From an uncultured Sphingomonadales bacterium (GTDB taxonomy: Bacteria > Pseudomonadota > Alphaproteobacteria > Sphingomonadales > Sphingomonadaceae): a DNA stretch of 64,000 bases. The notes below the pieces were generated by a model, which was not told the DNA's origin, searched no databases, and was given only the letters and a program-made list of their open reading frames with translations. The stretch is taken from assembly GCA_903832325.1 (NCBI GenBank), contig CAILBC010000025.1, forward strand, positions 1 through 64,000. The letters are read 5' to 3'. Made by a program: the position numbers and the translations under genes. Shown here piece by piece: positions 46,252-53,737 of the stretch; the stretch's first letter is position 1; each line of letters begins with the position of its first letter.

Positions 46252-46893
46252 CTACCAGCGGAGCAGCCGAGGGCCGAGCAGACGCCCCAGGAGCCCCGCC
46301 CCGATCACGCCGAGCGAATACCACGTAAGCACGAACAGCGCCGAAGTTTCGGGGCAATGGAGGCAATAGAGCGTGGCGCCCCAGGCCCCGGCAGCCACGC
46401 CGCCGGTCATCCCGGCAAGGCCAAGCCGCGTTGGCGCAAAGCGGCGGAACGACCACAGCAGCCCGGCAAAGATCGGCAGCGCAAGCAGGAACACATTGCG
46501 CGAACAGACCATCCAGCTTTGCCCCAGCCACATCGCCAGCCATTGTGCGGGCGGGGTCATTGCCAGTTCCCAGCCGGCGATCAGCGCCAGCCCCAGCACC
46601 GGCAACGCCATCAGCGGCAGCCATACACCGGTCGCGCCATCGGGGCGCGCCAGCCGCGCGGTGGCGGCCGTGGCGCAGATGGCCAGGCTGATCGTGTAGG
46701 CCCATTTGATCCAGAACGTGGCGCCGTGCATGGCCGGCATGAGATCGGGGCGCAGGCCCAGCCACCAGACAACGGCGGCGGCGGTGACCACCGCGCCGGC
46801 AATCAGCCCCAGCCCCACGCGCTGCCCCAGCGCATGGCGCGGGACCGGCCGCAGATCGCTGGCCAGGGTGGCGATGAGATCGTCGCTGTTCAT
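46252..46893 (-). CDS. nrsF: NrsF-like membrane anti-sigma factor (DUF1109)
   Basis: The 213-residue protein has six membrane helices after a short cytoplasmic N-terminus (MNSDDLIATLASDLRPVP), the DUF1109 layout. Cysteines at 130, 177 and 180 (YCLHC) lie at membrane-periplasm borders. In Caulobacter, NrsF holds SigF and two conserved cysteines at nearly the same positions are needed for metal response, as I recall. It overlaps the sigma gene by ATGA (46890-46893), the usual coupling of sigma and anti-sigma. Confidence 0.9.
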   Translation of the reverse strand: MNSDDLIATLASDLRPVPRHALGQRVGLGLIAGAVVTAAAVVWWLGLRPDLMPAMHGATFWIKWAYTISLAICATAATARLARPDGATGVWLPLMALPVLGLALIAGWELAMTPPAQWLAMWLGQSWMVCSRNVFLLALPIFAGLLWSFRRFAPTRLGLAGMTGGVAAGAWGATLYCLHCPETSALFVLTWYSLGVIGAGLLGRLLGPRLLRW

Positions 46894-47429
46894 CGCCAGG
46901 ACCCCCTCACCCGATCGGCCAGCGCCTTTATCCCGCGATGGGCGGAAACTTTCACATCGGATTCGCCAAGGCCAAGCCGTTCGGCCGCTTCGGCAGTGCT
47001 GAGCCCTTCGATCCGGGTGGCGCGCAGCACCGCAGCCTGCTTTGCCGGGATGGCATCGAGCAAGCGATCGAGATCGGCCCGGGCATCGCTGGCTTCGGCG
47101 AAATCGAATTCGTCGGCAAGTTCGGGCAGATCTTCGAGCGGGGTGGTGCGCCCCGACCGGCGATAGCGATCGATCAGTTTGTAGCGCGCAATCGCATAGA
47201 GCCACGATCCGAACGGACGGTTCGGATCATAGGTGGCCCGGCGCTGGTGCACGGCAATCAACGTTTCCTGCACGAGATCCTCGACATCATCATCCCGCCC
47301 GCCAAGACGGCGTCGGAAAAACCCTCGCAAGGCGGGCAACAGCGTGCGCAGCAGCGCGGCATGTGCCGCACTGTCGCCCGCCAGGCCCGCAAGCATCAGC
47401 GCCCGCAAATGATCATCACCGTGCCGCAT
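46890..47429 (-). CDS. sigF: ECF sigma factor, SigF-like
   Basis: The 179-residue sigma70-family protein has region 2 (DDDVEDLVQETLIAVHQRRATYDPNRPFGSWLYAIARYKLIDRYRR) and region 4 (LRATRIEGLSTAEAAERLGLGESDVKVSAHRGIKAL). There is no region 1 or 3. It begins MRHGDDHLRALMLAGLAGD. It should direct transcription of both buf arms and of itself: an identical-spacing motif lies 22 bases upstream of its start. The neighbouring gene encodes its anti-sigma factor. Confidence 0.93.
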   Translation of the reverse strand: MRHGDDHLRALMLAGLAGDSAAHAALLRTLLPALRGFFRRRLGGRDDDVEDLVQETLIAVHQRRATYDPNRPFGSWLYAIARYKLIDRYRRSGRTTPLEDLPELADEFDFAEASDARADLDRLLDAIPAKQAAVLRATRIEGLSTAEAAERLGLGESDVKVSAHRGIKALADRVRGSWR

Positions 47430-47451
47430 GCCGCATTCTTGCCCTTGCGTA

Positions 47452-47477
47452 TTCGTTGCGCGCCGGGGGTTGGTTAC
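47452..47477 (-). promoter_or_regulatory. SigF-type autoregulatory promoter of the ECF sigma gene
   Basis: On the minus strand GTAACC (47477-47472), 16 bases, CGAA (47455-47452), 22 bases before the start codon. It is identical in both elements to the bufA1 promoter, so the sigma factor probably activates its own operon. Confidence 0.82.
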
Positions 47478-47495
47478 ATCACGATGGCGGCAAGG

Positions 47496-47640
47496 TCAGC
47501 GAAAATCGAGCCGCGCGGCGGCGGTGTGTGCCTCGGCCTCTCGCCGGGGCAGGAATTCGGCCATGCGCGCGCGATAGCCGGCAAGGATCTCGGCAAGCAC
47601 GGTGAGCGCGAAATCGATGCCGGCGGTTAAGCCCGCGGAA
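47496..47640 (-). pseudogene. 3' fragment of a DJ-1/PfpI family gene (isonitrile-hydratase-like)
   Basis: The minus-strand frame ending at TGA 47496 reads AGLTAGIDFALTVLAEI, then a helical tail ending ARLDFR. The first part is the conserved late segment of DJ-1/PfpI (GlxA/InhA) proteins, and the tail length fits the natural C-terminus. Upstream of about 47640 the similarity stops abruptly. There is no start codon context for a protein of this size, so it is a truncated remnant. Confidence 0.7.
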
Positions 47641-47780
47641 TTTTTCGCGCGCCTTTGCACGAGCGATTGGCGTGAGCCCGGCGCGGGCGGTGGAGCGATT
47701 GCGGCTGGAAGTGGCGCGCGAGCGCGTGGAGAACAGCACGATACCGAGCGCATGCGCCGCGCCTTTGTCCGCGCGTTGGT
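47639..47780 (+). pseudogene. 3' fragment of a GlxA-type AraC family regulator (two frames)
   Basis: From 47639 the plus strand reads NFSRAFARAIGVSPARAVERL, continuing LRLEVARERVENST, the first half of an AraC HTH. The frame then breaks and from 47737 another frame reads HDTERMRRAFVRAL, the matching second HTH helix region of GlxA-type regulators. About 15 codons between the two parts are lost. Together with the adjacent DJ-1 fragment on the other strand this is a gene-decay scar. Confidence 0.7.
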
Positions 47781-47781
47781 A

Positions 47782-49560
47782 TCAGGCGGCGGGACGTGGT
47801 GCAGGATCGGCCCACGGCATGCGGCGCGGGCGGGCCCAAAGATAGCCCTGCCCCAGCCGGCAGCCGATGGAACGCAGCAGTTCGGCCTGGGCGGGGGTTT
47901 CAATGCCTTCGGCAATCACCCCGATGTCGATCATTTCGGCCAACCGGATGACCGCCTCGGCCAGCCGCGCGCCGCGCGGTTCTGTGCCAATTCCGGCGAC
48001 AAAGCCGTGATCGAGCTTGATCAGATCGAACGGGTAGCGCTGAAGATAGGCGAGCGAAGAATAGCCGGTGCCGAAATCATCAAGCGCCAGCTTCACGCCC
48101 AGCGCCTTCAGCTCGTTCATGTGGCCGCGCGCCTGCTGCTCATCTCCGATCGTGCTGCTTTCGGTGATTTCCAGCGTGAGCCGGGCCGGTTCGAGCCCGC
48201 TGCGTTCGAGCGCCGCGCGGACGAGCGGCAGGACATTGCCATTGGCGATCCATTGCCCCGACAAATTGACAGAAAATTGTGCATCGGCAGGTGCCGCAGC
48301 AGCCTGGTTGCAGGCATTGAACAGCACCCAGGCATCGAGCTGACCGGACAGGCCCGAAGCCTCGGCCAGAGGTACGAAATTGACCGGCGCGATCAGCCCC
48401 AGCCGCGGATGCTGCCAGCGCACCAGGGCTTCGTAGCTGCTGACGGCGCCTGTGGCGATATCGTGGCACGATTGCCATTCCAGGAAGAGTTCATCGTGCG
48501 CGATGGCGTGCGCCAGTTCGGACGAAGCCAAATCTTCGCCACCTGCGGCGGGGATGCCGCGCGATCCGGCGATCACAAAGCGGCTGGCGCCTGAGCATTT
48601 TGACGCATGGAGCGCACGATCGGCCTCACGAAGCAAATCGCTGCCGAGAATGGCATCGCGCGGCGCGCGTGCAGCGCCGATCGACAGCGTGACCGACACG
48701 GGCTGACCATTGACCATGACCGGCGCCATGCAGCCGTGCTGAATACGCTGCGCAATCAGATCGACCACCGACTGATCAACCGGGTGAGCCAGGAGAACAA
48801 CGAATTCATCGCCGCCGACCCGCGCAACGAGATCGCCCTGACGCACAGCCGATTGCAACCTGCGCGCGGTTTCGCGCAAGACAACATCGCCGGCGGCGTG
48901 GCCGGACGCGGTGTTGACCTGTTTGAACTGATCAAGATCGCAATAGAGCAACCCGCAAGTCTGCCCGCCAAGCGTGGCGGAGACTGCGCGATCGATTGCC
49001 TTTTCGAGCCCGCGCAGGTTGACGAGGCCGGTCAGTGCATCGCGTTCGGCCGCTTCGCGCAGGAGGATATTGCGGCGATGAAGATCCATCAGGGCAAGGG
49101 CGTGATCGGCCAGACGCATCAGCATGTGGCGATCGGCCTCGCTGAAACGGCGGGGCACGCGATCGATCACGCAGACGGTGCCGACAGCCGCGCCGCCTTC
49201 GGCAACGATTGGTGCGCCGGCGTAGAACCGGATATGCGGCGCGCCGGTTACCAGCGGTTTGGCCGAAAAGCGGGGATCGAGAGTGGCGTCTTCGATCACC
49301 ATGACGGCATCGGGGCTGGCGATGGCGTGATTGCAGAATGCATCGCTGCGCCTGGTCTGGCGCAGGTCGAGACCCACGACCGCCTTGAACCACTGGCGAT
49401 TATCATCGACCAGCGAGACGAGAGCGATCGGAGTACCGAAATGATTGGACGCGATGGCAGCAAGGCTATCGAACCGTTCGTCGAAATCACTGTCGAGAAT
49501 GCGATAATCGCGCAAGGTTTCGAGGCGCTCGAACTCGTTGACCGGGATCGGATACGTCAA
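47782..49560 (-). CDS. GAF-GGDEF-EAL cyclic-di-GMP signalling protein
   Basis: The 592-residue soluble protein has an N-terminal GAF domain (about residues 5-160, starting PVNEFERLETLRDYRILDSDFDERFD), a GGDEF domain (about 175-335) and an EAL domain (about 350-585). The GGDEF site (RVGGDEFV) is intact. The EAL domain keeps SSYEALVRWQ, ITESSTI and DDFGTGYSSLAYLQ, so both activities are possible. Start is placed at TTG 49560, five bases after GGAGG; GTG 49563 and TTG 49587 are alternatives. No operon partner. Confidence 0.88.
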   Translation of the reverse strand: MTYPIPVNEFERLETLRDYRILDSDFDERFDSLAAIASNHFGTPIALVSLVDDNRQWFKAVVGLDLRQTRRSDAFCNHAIASPDAVMVIEDATLDPRFSAKPLVTGAPHIRFYAGAPIVAEGGAAVGTVCVIDRVPRRFSEADRHMLMRLADHALALMDLHRRNILLREAAERDALTGLVNLRGLEKAIDRAVSATLGGQTCGLLYCDLDQFKQVNTASGHAAGDVVLRETARRLQSAVRQGDLVARVGGDEFVVLLAHPVDQSVVDLIAQRIQHGCMAPVMVNGQPVSVTLSIGAARAPRDAILGSDLLREADRALHASKCSGASRFVIAGSRGIPAAGGEDLASSELAHAIAHDELFLEWQSCHDIATGAVSSYEALVRWQHPRLGLIAPVNFVPLAEASGLSGQLDAWVLFNACNQAAAAPADAQFSVNLSGQWIANGNVLPLVRAALERSGLEPARLTLEITESSTIGDEQQARGHMNELKALGVKLALDDFGTGYSSLAYLQRYPFDLIKLDHGFVAGIGTEPRGARLAEAVIRLAEMIDIGVIAEGIETPAQAELLRSIGCRLGQGYLWARPRRMPWADPAPRPAA

Positions 49561-49861
49561 CACTCCCTCCCACGCGTCGTGCAGCAAGGCGCAACAAAGT
49601 GCTCTGCCCGCACGGCGTGCAGGTCAGTCAGTATCGCACCAGATCATGGCGCGCAGATTGCATTTAGAAGACCCCCGGATCGGACTGACTGCTGATTTTT
49701 GTCCGCACCGGCTGGTATCGCCGGACTTTGGATCAGTCAGTCATCTTTTCCTTGGCGAGCAGCGCTATCACCTTTATATCATAATACAAAGAGAAAAAAC
49801 GATTTTTTGAGAAAGAGGCAAAGCGCAGCGGGCCGGGGCGAGGCCGTGGTTTGGCGCGCGG
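49561..49861. other. intergenic region with short TCAGTCAGT repeats and an A/T-rich patch
   Basis: No gene is supported. Between about 49620 and 49755 the words gtcagtcagt, ggactgactg and gatcagtcagtcat occur about 50-60 bases apart, in mixed orientation. An A/T-rich patch (about 49765-49815, with aaaaaacgatttttt) follows and may serve as a terminator for the plus strand or a promoter region for the signalling gene. Confidence 0.5.
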
Positions 49862-51271
49862 TCAGGCCAGACCGGGAACCGGCAGCGGCGTGAGCGCAGC
49901 GGATTCGAAACTTGCCACCGGATAGGCGCAATAATCTGCGGCATAATAGGCGCTGGGGCGGTGATTGCCGGATTCACCCAGGCCACCGAACGGTGCGGCC
50001 GAAGCGGCGCCAGTGGTGGGGCGGTTCCAGTTCACGACGCCGGCGCGCACTTCGCTGACAAAGCGATCCCACAACGCGGCATCGCCCGACAGGAGCCCGG
50101 CGCTGAGGCCGAACGCGGTGGCATTGGCGGCAGCGATGGCTGCGGTGAAATCGGGCACGCGCACGATCGACAGCACGGGTGCGAAAATTTCGGCATCGGG
50201 CAAGGTGATGCCGGTGGCATCGAGCAGGACCGGGCCGAAAAAGGCATCGCCGCGCCCCGCGACCCGATTGCGATCGAGCAGCACGGTGCAGCCGGCGGCA
50301 ATGAGGCCGGACAGCGCGGCGCGTGCGCCGCCGGCGGCTGCGGTGCCGATGAGCGGGCCCATGAAGGCGGCATCATCGCCGGCGCCGATCGGCAGACGGG
50401 CCGCAAGATCGACCAGCGCGGCGACCAGCGCATCGCCGGCGGCACCCTGCGGCACGATCAGGCGGCGCGCGCAGGAACAGCGCTGACCCGTGGTGACGAA
50501 AGCGGAGTGGACGACGAGATTGGCCAGCGTGGCAGGATCGGCGGCGGGGTCCCACGCGACGAGCGGATTGTTGCCGCCGAGTTCGAGCGCGAGGATGACG
50601 CCGGGGCGATCGACAAAGGCGCGGCGGAAATGGCGGCCGGCGCTGGCCGAGCCGGTGAACAGCAGGCCATCGATGTCCTGCGCGATCAGCGCCGCGCCGG
50701 TATCGCGGCCGCCCTGGACAATTTGCAGCACATCATCCGGCAGGCCGGCGGCGTGCCAGGCATCGACCATGGCGGCGCCCACCGCGGGGGTGAGTTCGGA
50801 GGGTTTGAACACCACGGTGTTGCCTGCGATGAGCGCCGGGACGATATGGCCATTGGGCAGATGGCCGGGGAAATTGTAGGGGCCGAGCACGGCCATGACG
50901 CCGTGGGGGTGATGGCGCAGCACGGCGCGACCAAACGGTTGATCGGCGCTGGTGGTGCCGGCACGTTCGGCCTGGGCGCGGATCGAGATATCGACTTTGC
51001 CGATCATCGCGGCGACTTCGGTGCGGGCTTCCCACAGCAATTTGCCGGTTTCGCGCGAGATCAGCAGTGCCAGATCTTCGCGACGGGCATCGAGTTGTGC
51101 GGCATAGGCGCGGGCCAGCGCGATGCGATGATCCAGCGGGCGCCGCGCCCAGCCGGGCGCGGCGGCGCGGGCGCGGGAAACGGCATCGGCGCAGGCCGCA
51201 GCATCGGCCGCAGCACCGTGCCACACCACGGCCCCGGAGGCCGGATCGATCGATTGCACAAAGTCGGTCAT
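49862..51271 (-). CDS. astD: succinylglutamate-semialdehyde dehydrogenase-like enzyme (AstD family)
   Basis: The 469-residue aldehyde dehydrogenase has the AstD wording ISRETGKLLWEARTEVAAMIGKV, LGPYNFPGHLPNGHIVPALIAGNT, the catalytic Glu in LALELGGNNPL and the catalytic Cys in VTTGQRCSCARRL. It ends NHRPSAYYAADYCAYPVASFES. AstD oxidises N-succinylglutamate semialdehyde in arginine degradation. No other ast gene is nearby, whereas LysR and HglS genes are. A role on 2-aminoadipate semialdehyde in lysine degradation is therefore an alternative. ATG 51271; divergent from LysR. Confidence 0.85.
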   Translation of the reverse strand: MTDFVQSIDPASGAVVWHGAAADAAACADAVSRARAAAPGWARRPLDHRIALARAYAAQLDARREDLALLISRETGKLLWEARTEVAAMIGKVDISIRAQAERAGTTSADQPFGRAVLRHHPHGVMAVLGPYNFPGHLPNGHIVPALIAGNTVVFKPSELTPAVGAAMVDAWHAAGLPDDVLQIVQGGRDTGAALIAQDIDGLLFTGSASAGRHFRRAFVDRPGVILALELGGNNPLVAWDPAADPATLANLVVHSAFVTTGQRCSCARRLIVPQGAAGDALVAALVDLAARLPIGAGDDAAFMGPLIGTAAAGGARAALSGLIAAGCTVLLDRNRVAGRGDAFFGPVLLDATGITLPDAEIFAPVLSIVRVPDFTAAIAAANATAFGLSAGLLSGDAALWDRFVSEVRAGVVNWNRPTTGAASAAPFGGLGESGNHRPSAYYAADYCAYPVASFESAALTPLPVPGLA

Positions 51272-51501
51272 GAACGCCTGGCCTCTTGCGGATTTTTCCT
51301 GTTGGTTATCTGTAGCACAAGGTGGCACGCAGTGACCAACCTGGCGCGAGGGTCAACGCTGCGGCAAAACGCATGCTGCATGATGCCTGCACAAAATGCC
51401 TGTTGCGGATATCGCATGAACAGCCCATTTCAAAACACCGAATCCGCATTGTCTGATGCGGCAGGCGCATCAAGCAGGTGCATCCAGCAGAGGGAATGAG
51501 C

Positions 51502-52383
51502 ATGCGCAGTCTGCTGCCCCCGATGGGCGCGATCCATGCCTTTGTCGAAGCGGCCGATACCGAGAATTTTTCCGCAGCCGGCGCGCGGCTGGGGCTGAGC
51601 CAGAGCGCAGTGAGCCGGCAGATCGCAGTGATCGAAGCGATTGCCGGGACGGCACTGTTTGAGCGGCGCGGGCGACGGGTGGTGCTGAACGAGGCGGGAC
51701 GGCGAGTGCATGGCGCGCTGGTGCCGGCGCTGGACCAGATTGCCGGAGCGATACGCACGGTGCGGGCACGGGACAATGAGCTGACCGTGGCGACTTTGCC
51801 GGGGTTTGCGATGCGCTGGCTGGCGCCGCGCCTGCCGCAACTGGGCGCGAGCCATCCCGATCTGATCGTCAACCTGACCGTGCGGATCGATCCGTTTGAC
51901 CTGGCGCGCGAAGGGTTTGATGCGGCAATTCATTTTGGCGCGCCCGACTGGCCCGATGCCGAACACCATTTCCTGTTCGAGGAAGAGCAAGTGGCGGTGG
52001 CAGCGCCGGGCTGGGCGCAGGCGCACGCGCTGACCCGCCCCGAAGCGGTGGTGCGAGTGCCGCTGCTGTTTCAAAGCCTGCGGACGACGGCGTGGAACGA
52101 TTGGCTGGAAAGCCAGGGTCTGGCGGCGCCGGTGCGGCTGACGGGCGCGCGCTATGACCAGTTCATGATCCTGGCGCAAGCCGCGGCGGCCGGCGCCGGG
52201 TTGGCCCTGATCCCGCGCTTTCTGATCGAGCCCGAGCTGGCATCGGGCGCGCTGGTCGAGGTGTTTGCGCATCGGCTGAAAAGCCGTGCGGCCTATTACC
52301 TCGTCCATGCTCGCGGGAGCGTTTCGCCGGCGCTGGCGCGGTTTCGCGACTGGCTGACCGGCCTGGGCGATCGGGCTGGCTGA
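51502..52383 (+). CDS. LysR family transcriptional regulator (GcvA-like)
   Basis: The 293-residue regulator has an N-terminal HTH (AIHAFVEAADTENFSAAGARLGLSQSAVSRQI) and a GcvA-type effector domain (LTVATLPGFAMRWLAPRLPQL). ATG 51502 has AGAGGGAA at proper distance; ATG 51496 is too close to it. It lies between the divergent aldehyde dehydrogenase and the co-directional hglS gene and probably controls both. Confidence 0.93.
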   Translation: MRSLLPPMGAIHAFVEAADTENFSAAGARLGLSQSAVSRQIAVIEAIAGTALFERRGRRVVLNEAGRRVHGALVPALDQIAGAIRTVRARDNELTVATLPGFAMRWLAPRLPQLGASHPDLIVNLTVRIDPFDLAREGFDAAIHFGAPDWPDAEHHFLFEEEQVAVAAPGWAQAHALTRPEAVVRVPLLFQSLRTTAWNDWLESQGLAAPVRLTGARYDQFMILAQAAAAGAGLALIPRFLIEPELASGALVEVFAHRLKSRAAYYLVHARGSVSPALARFRDWLTGLGDRAG

Positions 52384-52497
52384 TCGGGCTGCCTGATCGG
52401 TATGGGCGACAAAAAACGGGTCTTGCCTAAGACGGCGGGACCGCGCAGTTCGTGCGCGAGGCGCAATGCGGGCGCCGCTGACCAGGGACCGATCGTG

Positions 52498-53724
52498 ATG
52501 CCCAGTTTTGTTGAGTCCAATGTGATCCGCGCGCGGTTCGCCGCGGCCTTGTCGGACATGTATCGCGCCGAAGTGCCGCTTTATGCCGATCTTCTGACGA
52601 TCGTGAGCGATGTGAACGAACGTGTGCGGCACGATACGGGTGCAGCATATGGCGCGCGGCTGGATGTGGAGCGGCACGGTGCGATCCGGCTGGGCACGGC
52701 GCAGGAACTGGCGACGATGGCGCGCGCCTTTGCCGTGATGGGCATGGAGCCGGTGGGATATTACGACCTGGCGCCAGCCGGTGTGCCGGTGCATTCGACC
52801 GCATTCCGCCCGGTGACCGAGGAGGCGCTGGCGGCCAATCCGTTTCGCGTGTTCTGTTCGTTGCTGCGGCACGATCTGATTGCGGACGAGGCGCTGCGGG
52901 CTGAAGTGGGCGCGATTCTGGCGCGGCGGGAGATTTTTTCCCCGGAGGCGCTGGATCTGATTTTGCGCGATGAACGCAATGGCGGGCTGGACGAGATGCA
53001 GGCCGACGCCTTTGTGGCAGCGCTGCTGGACACGTTTCGCTGGCACCGCGATGCGACGGTAACTGTTGAAACATATCAGCGCCTTGCTGCGCAGCATCGG
53101 CTGATAGCCGATATTGTCGCGTTCAAGGGGCCGCATATCAACCACCTGACCCCGCGAACGCTCGATATCGATGCGGCGCAGGCGGAAATGCTGACGCGCG
53201 GGATCGATGCCAAGGACCAGATCGAGGGGCCGCCGACGCGCAAGGTGCCGATCCTGCTGCGCCAGACGAGTTTCAAGGCGCTGACCGAAGTCGTGCGTTT
53301 TGTCGGGCAGGAGGATGATCAGGCGGGACGACACACCGCGCGGTTTGGCGAAATCGAGCAGCGCGGCGCGGCGCTGACCCCGAAAGGCCGGGCGCTGTAT
53401 GACCGGCTGCTGGCCGAGGCACAGCAAGGTGATGCTGCAACACCGTATGGCGATCGCCTGACCGCAGCATTTGCCGCCTTTCCCGATGATGTGAACACGC
53501 TGCGGCGCGAGGGTCTGATCTTTGTGCGTGAAGGCGCGACGGGGCCCGAGCCGATCACGTATGAGGATTTTCTGCCGGTGAGCGCGGCGGGCATTTTCCA
53601 GTCCAACCTGAGCGGTGAGGCGCAGCACGATTATGGGCAAGCATCATCGCAGGAGGTGTTCGAGGCGGCGCTGGGGCGCGCGGTGACAGACCCGTTTGCG
53701 CTTTACGCCGCGATGGCGGAATAA
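52498..53724 (+). CDS. hglS: 2-oxoadipate dioxygenase/decarboxylase family protein (DUF1338, HglS)
   Basis: The 408-residue protein belongs to DUF1338 (YdcJ/HglS). Visible signatures are VRHDTGAAYGARLDVERHGAIRLGT (metal His and the substrate-binding Arg region), GYYDLAPAGVPVHSTAFRP, FKGPHINHLTPRTLDI with a metal His, and a late acidic ligand in SNLSGEA. HglS converts 2-oxoadipate to D-2-hydroxyglutarate in Pseudomonas lysine catabolism. It starts at ATG 52498; GTG 52495 is possible. Gap of 114 bp after LysR. Confidence 0.88.
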   Translation: MPSFVESNVIRARFAAALSDMYRAEVPLYADLLTIVSDVNERVRHDTGAAYGARLDVERHGAIRLGTAQELATMARAFAVMGMEPVGYYDLAPAGVPVHSTAFRPVTEEALAANPFRVFCSLLRHDLIADEALRAEVGAILARREIFSPEALDLILRDERNGGLDEMQADAFVAALLDTFRWHRDATVTVETYQRLAAQHRLIADIVAFKGPHINHLTPRTLDIDAAQAEMLTRGIDAKDQIEGPPTRKVPILLRQTSFKALTEVVRFVGQEDDQAGRHTARFGEIEQRGAALTPKGRALYDRLLAEAQQGDAATPYGDRLTAAFAAFPDDVNTLRREGLIFVREGATGPEPITYEDFLPVSAAGIFQSNLSGEAQHDYGQASSQEVFEAALGRAVTDPFALYAAMAE

Positions 53725-53737
53725 GCCTGGAAGGCGC

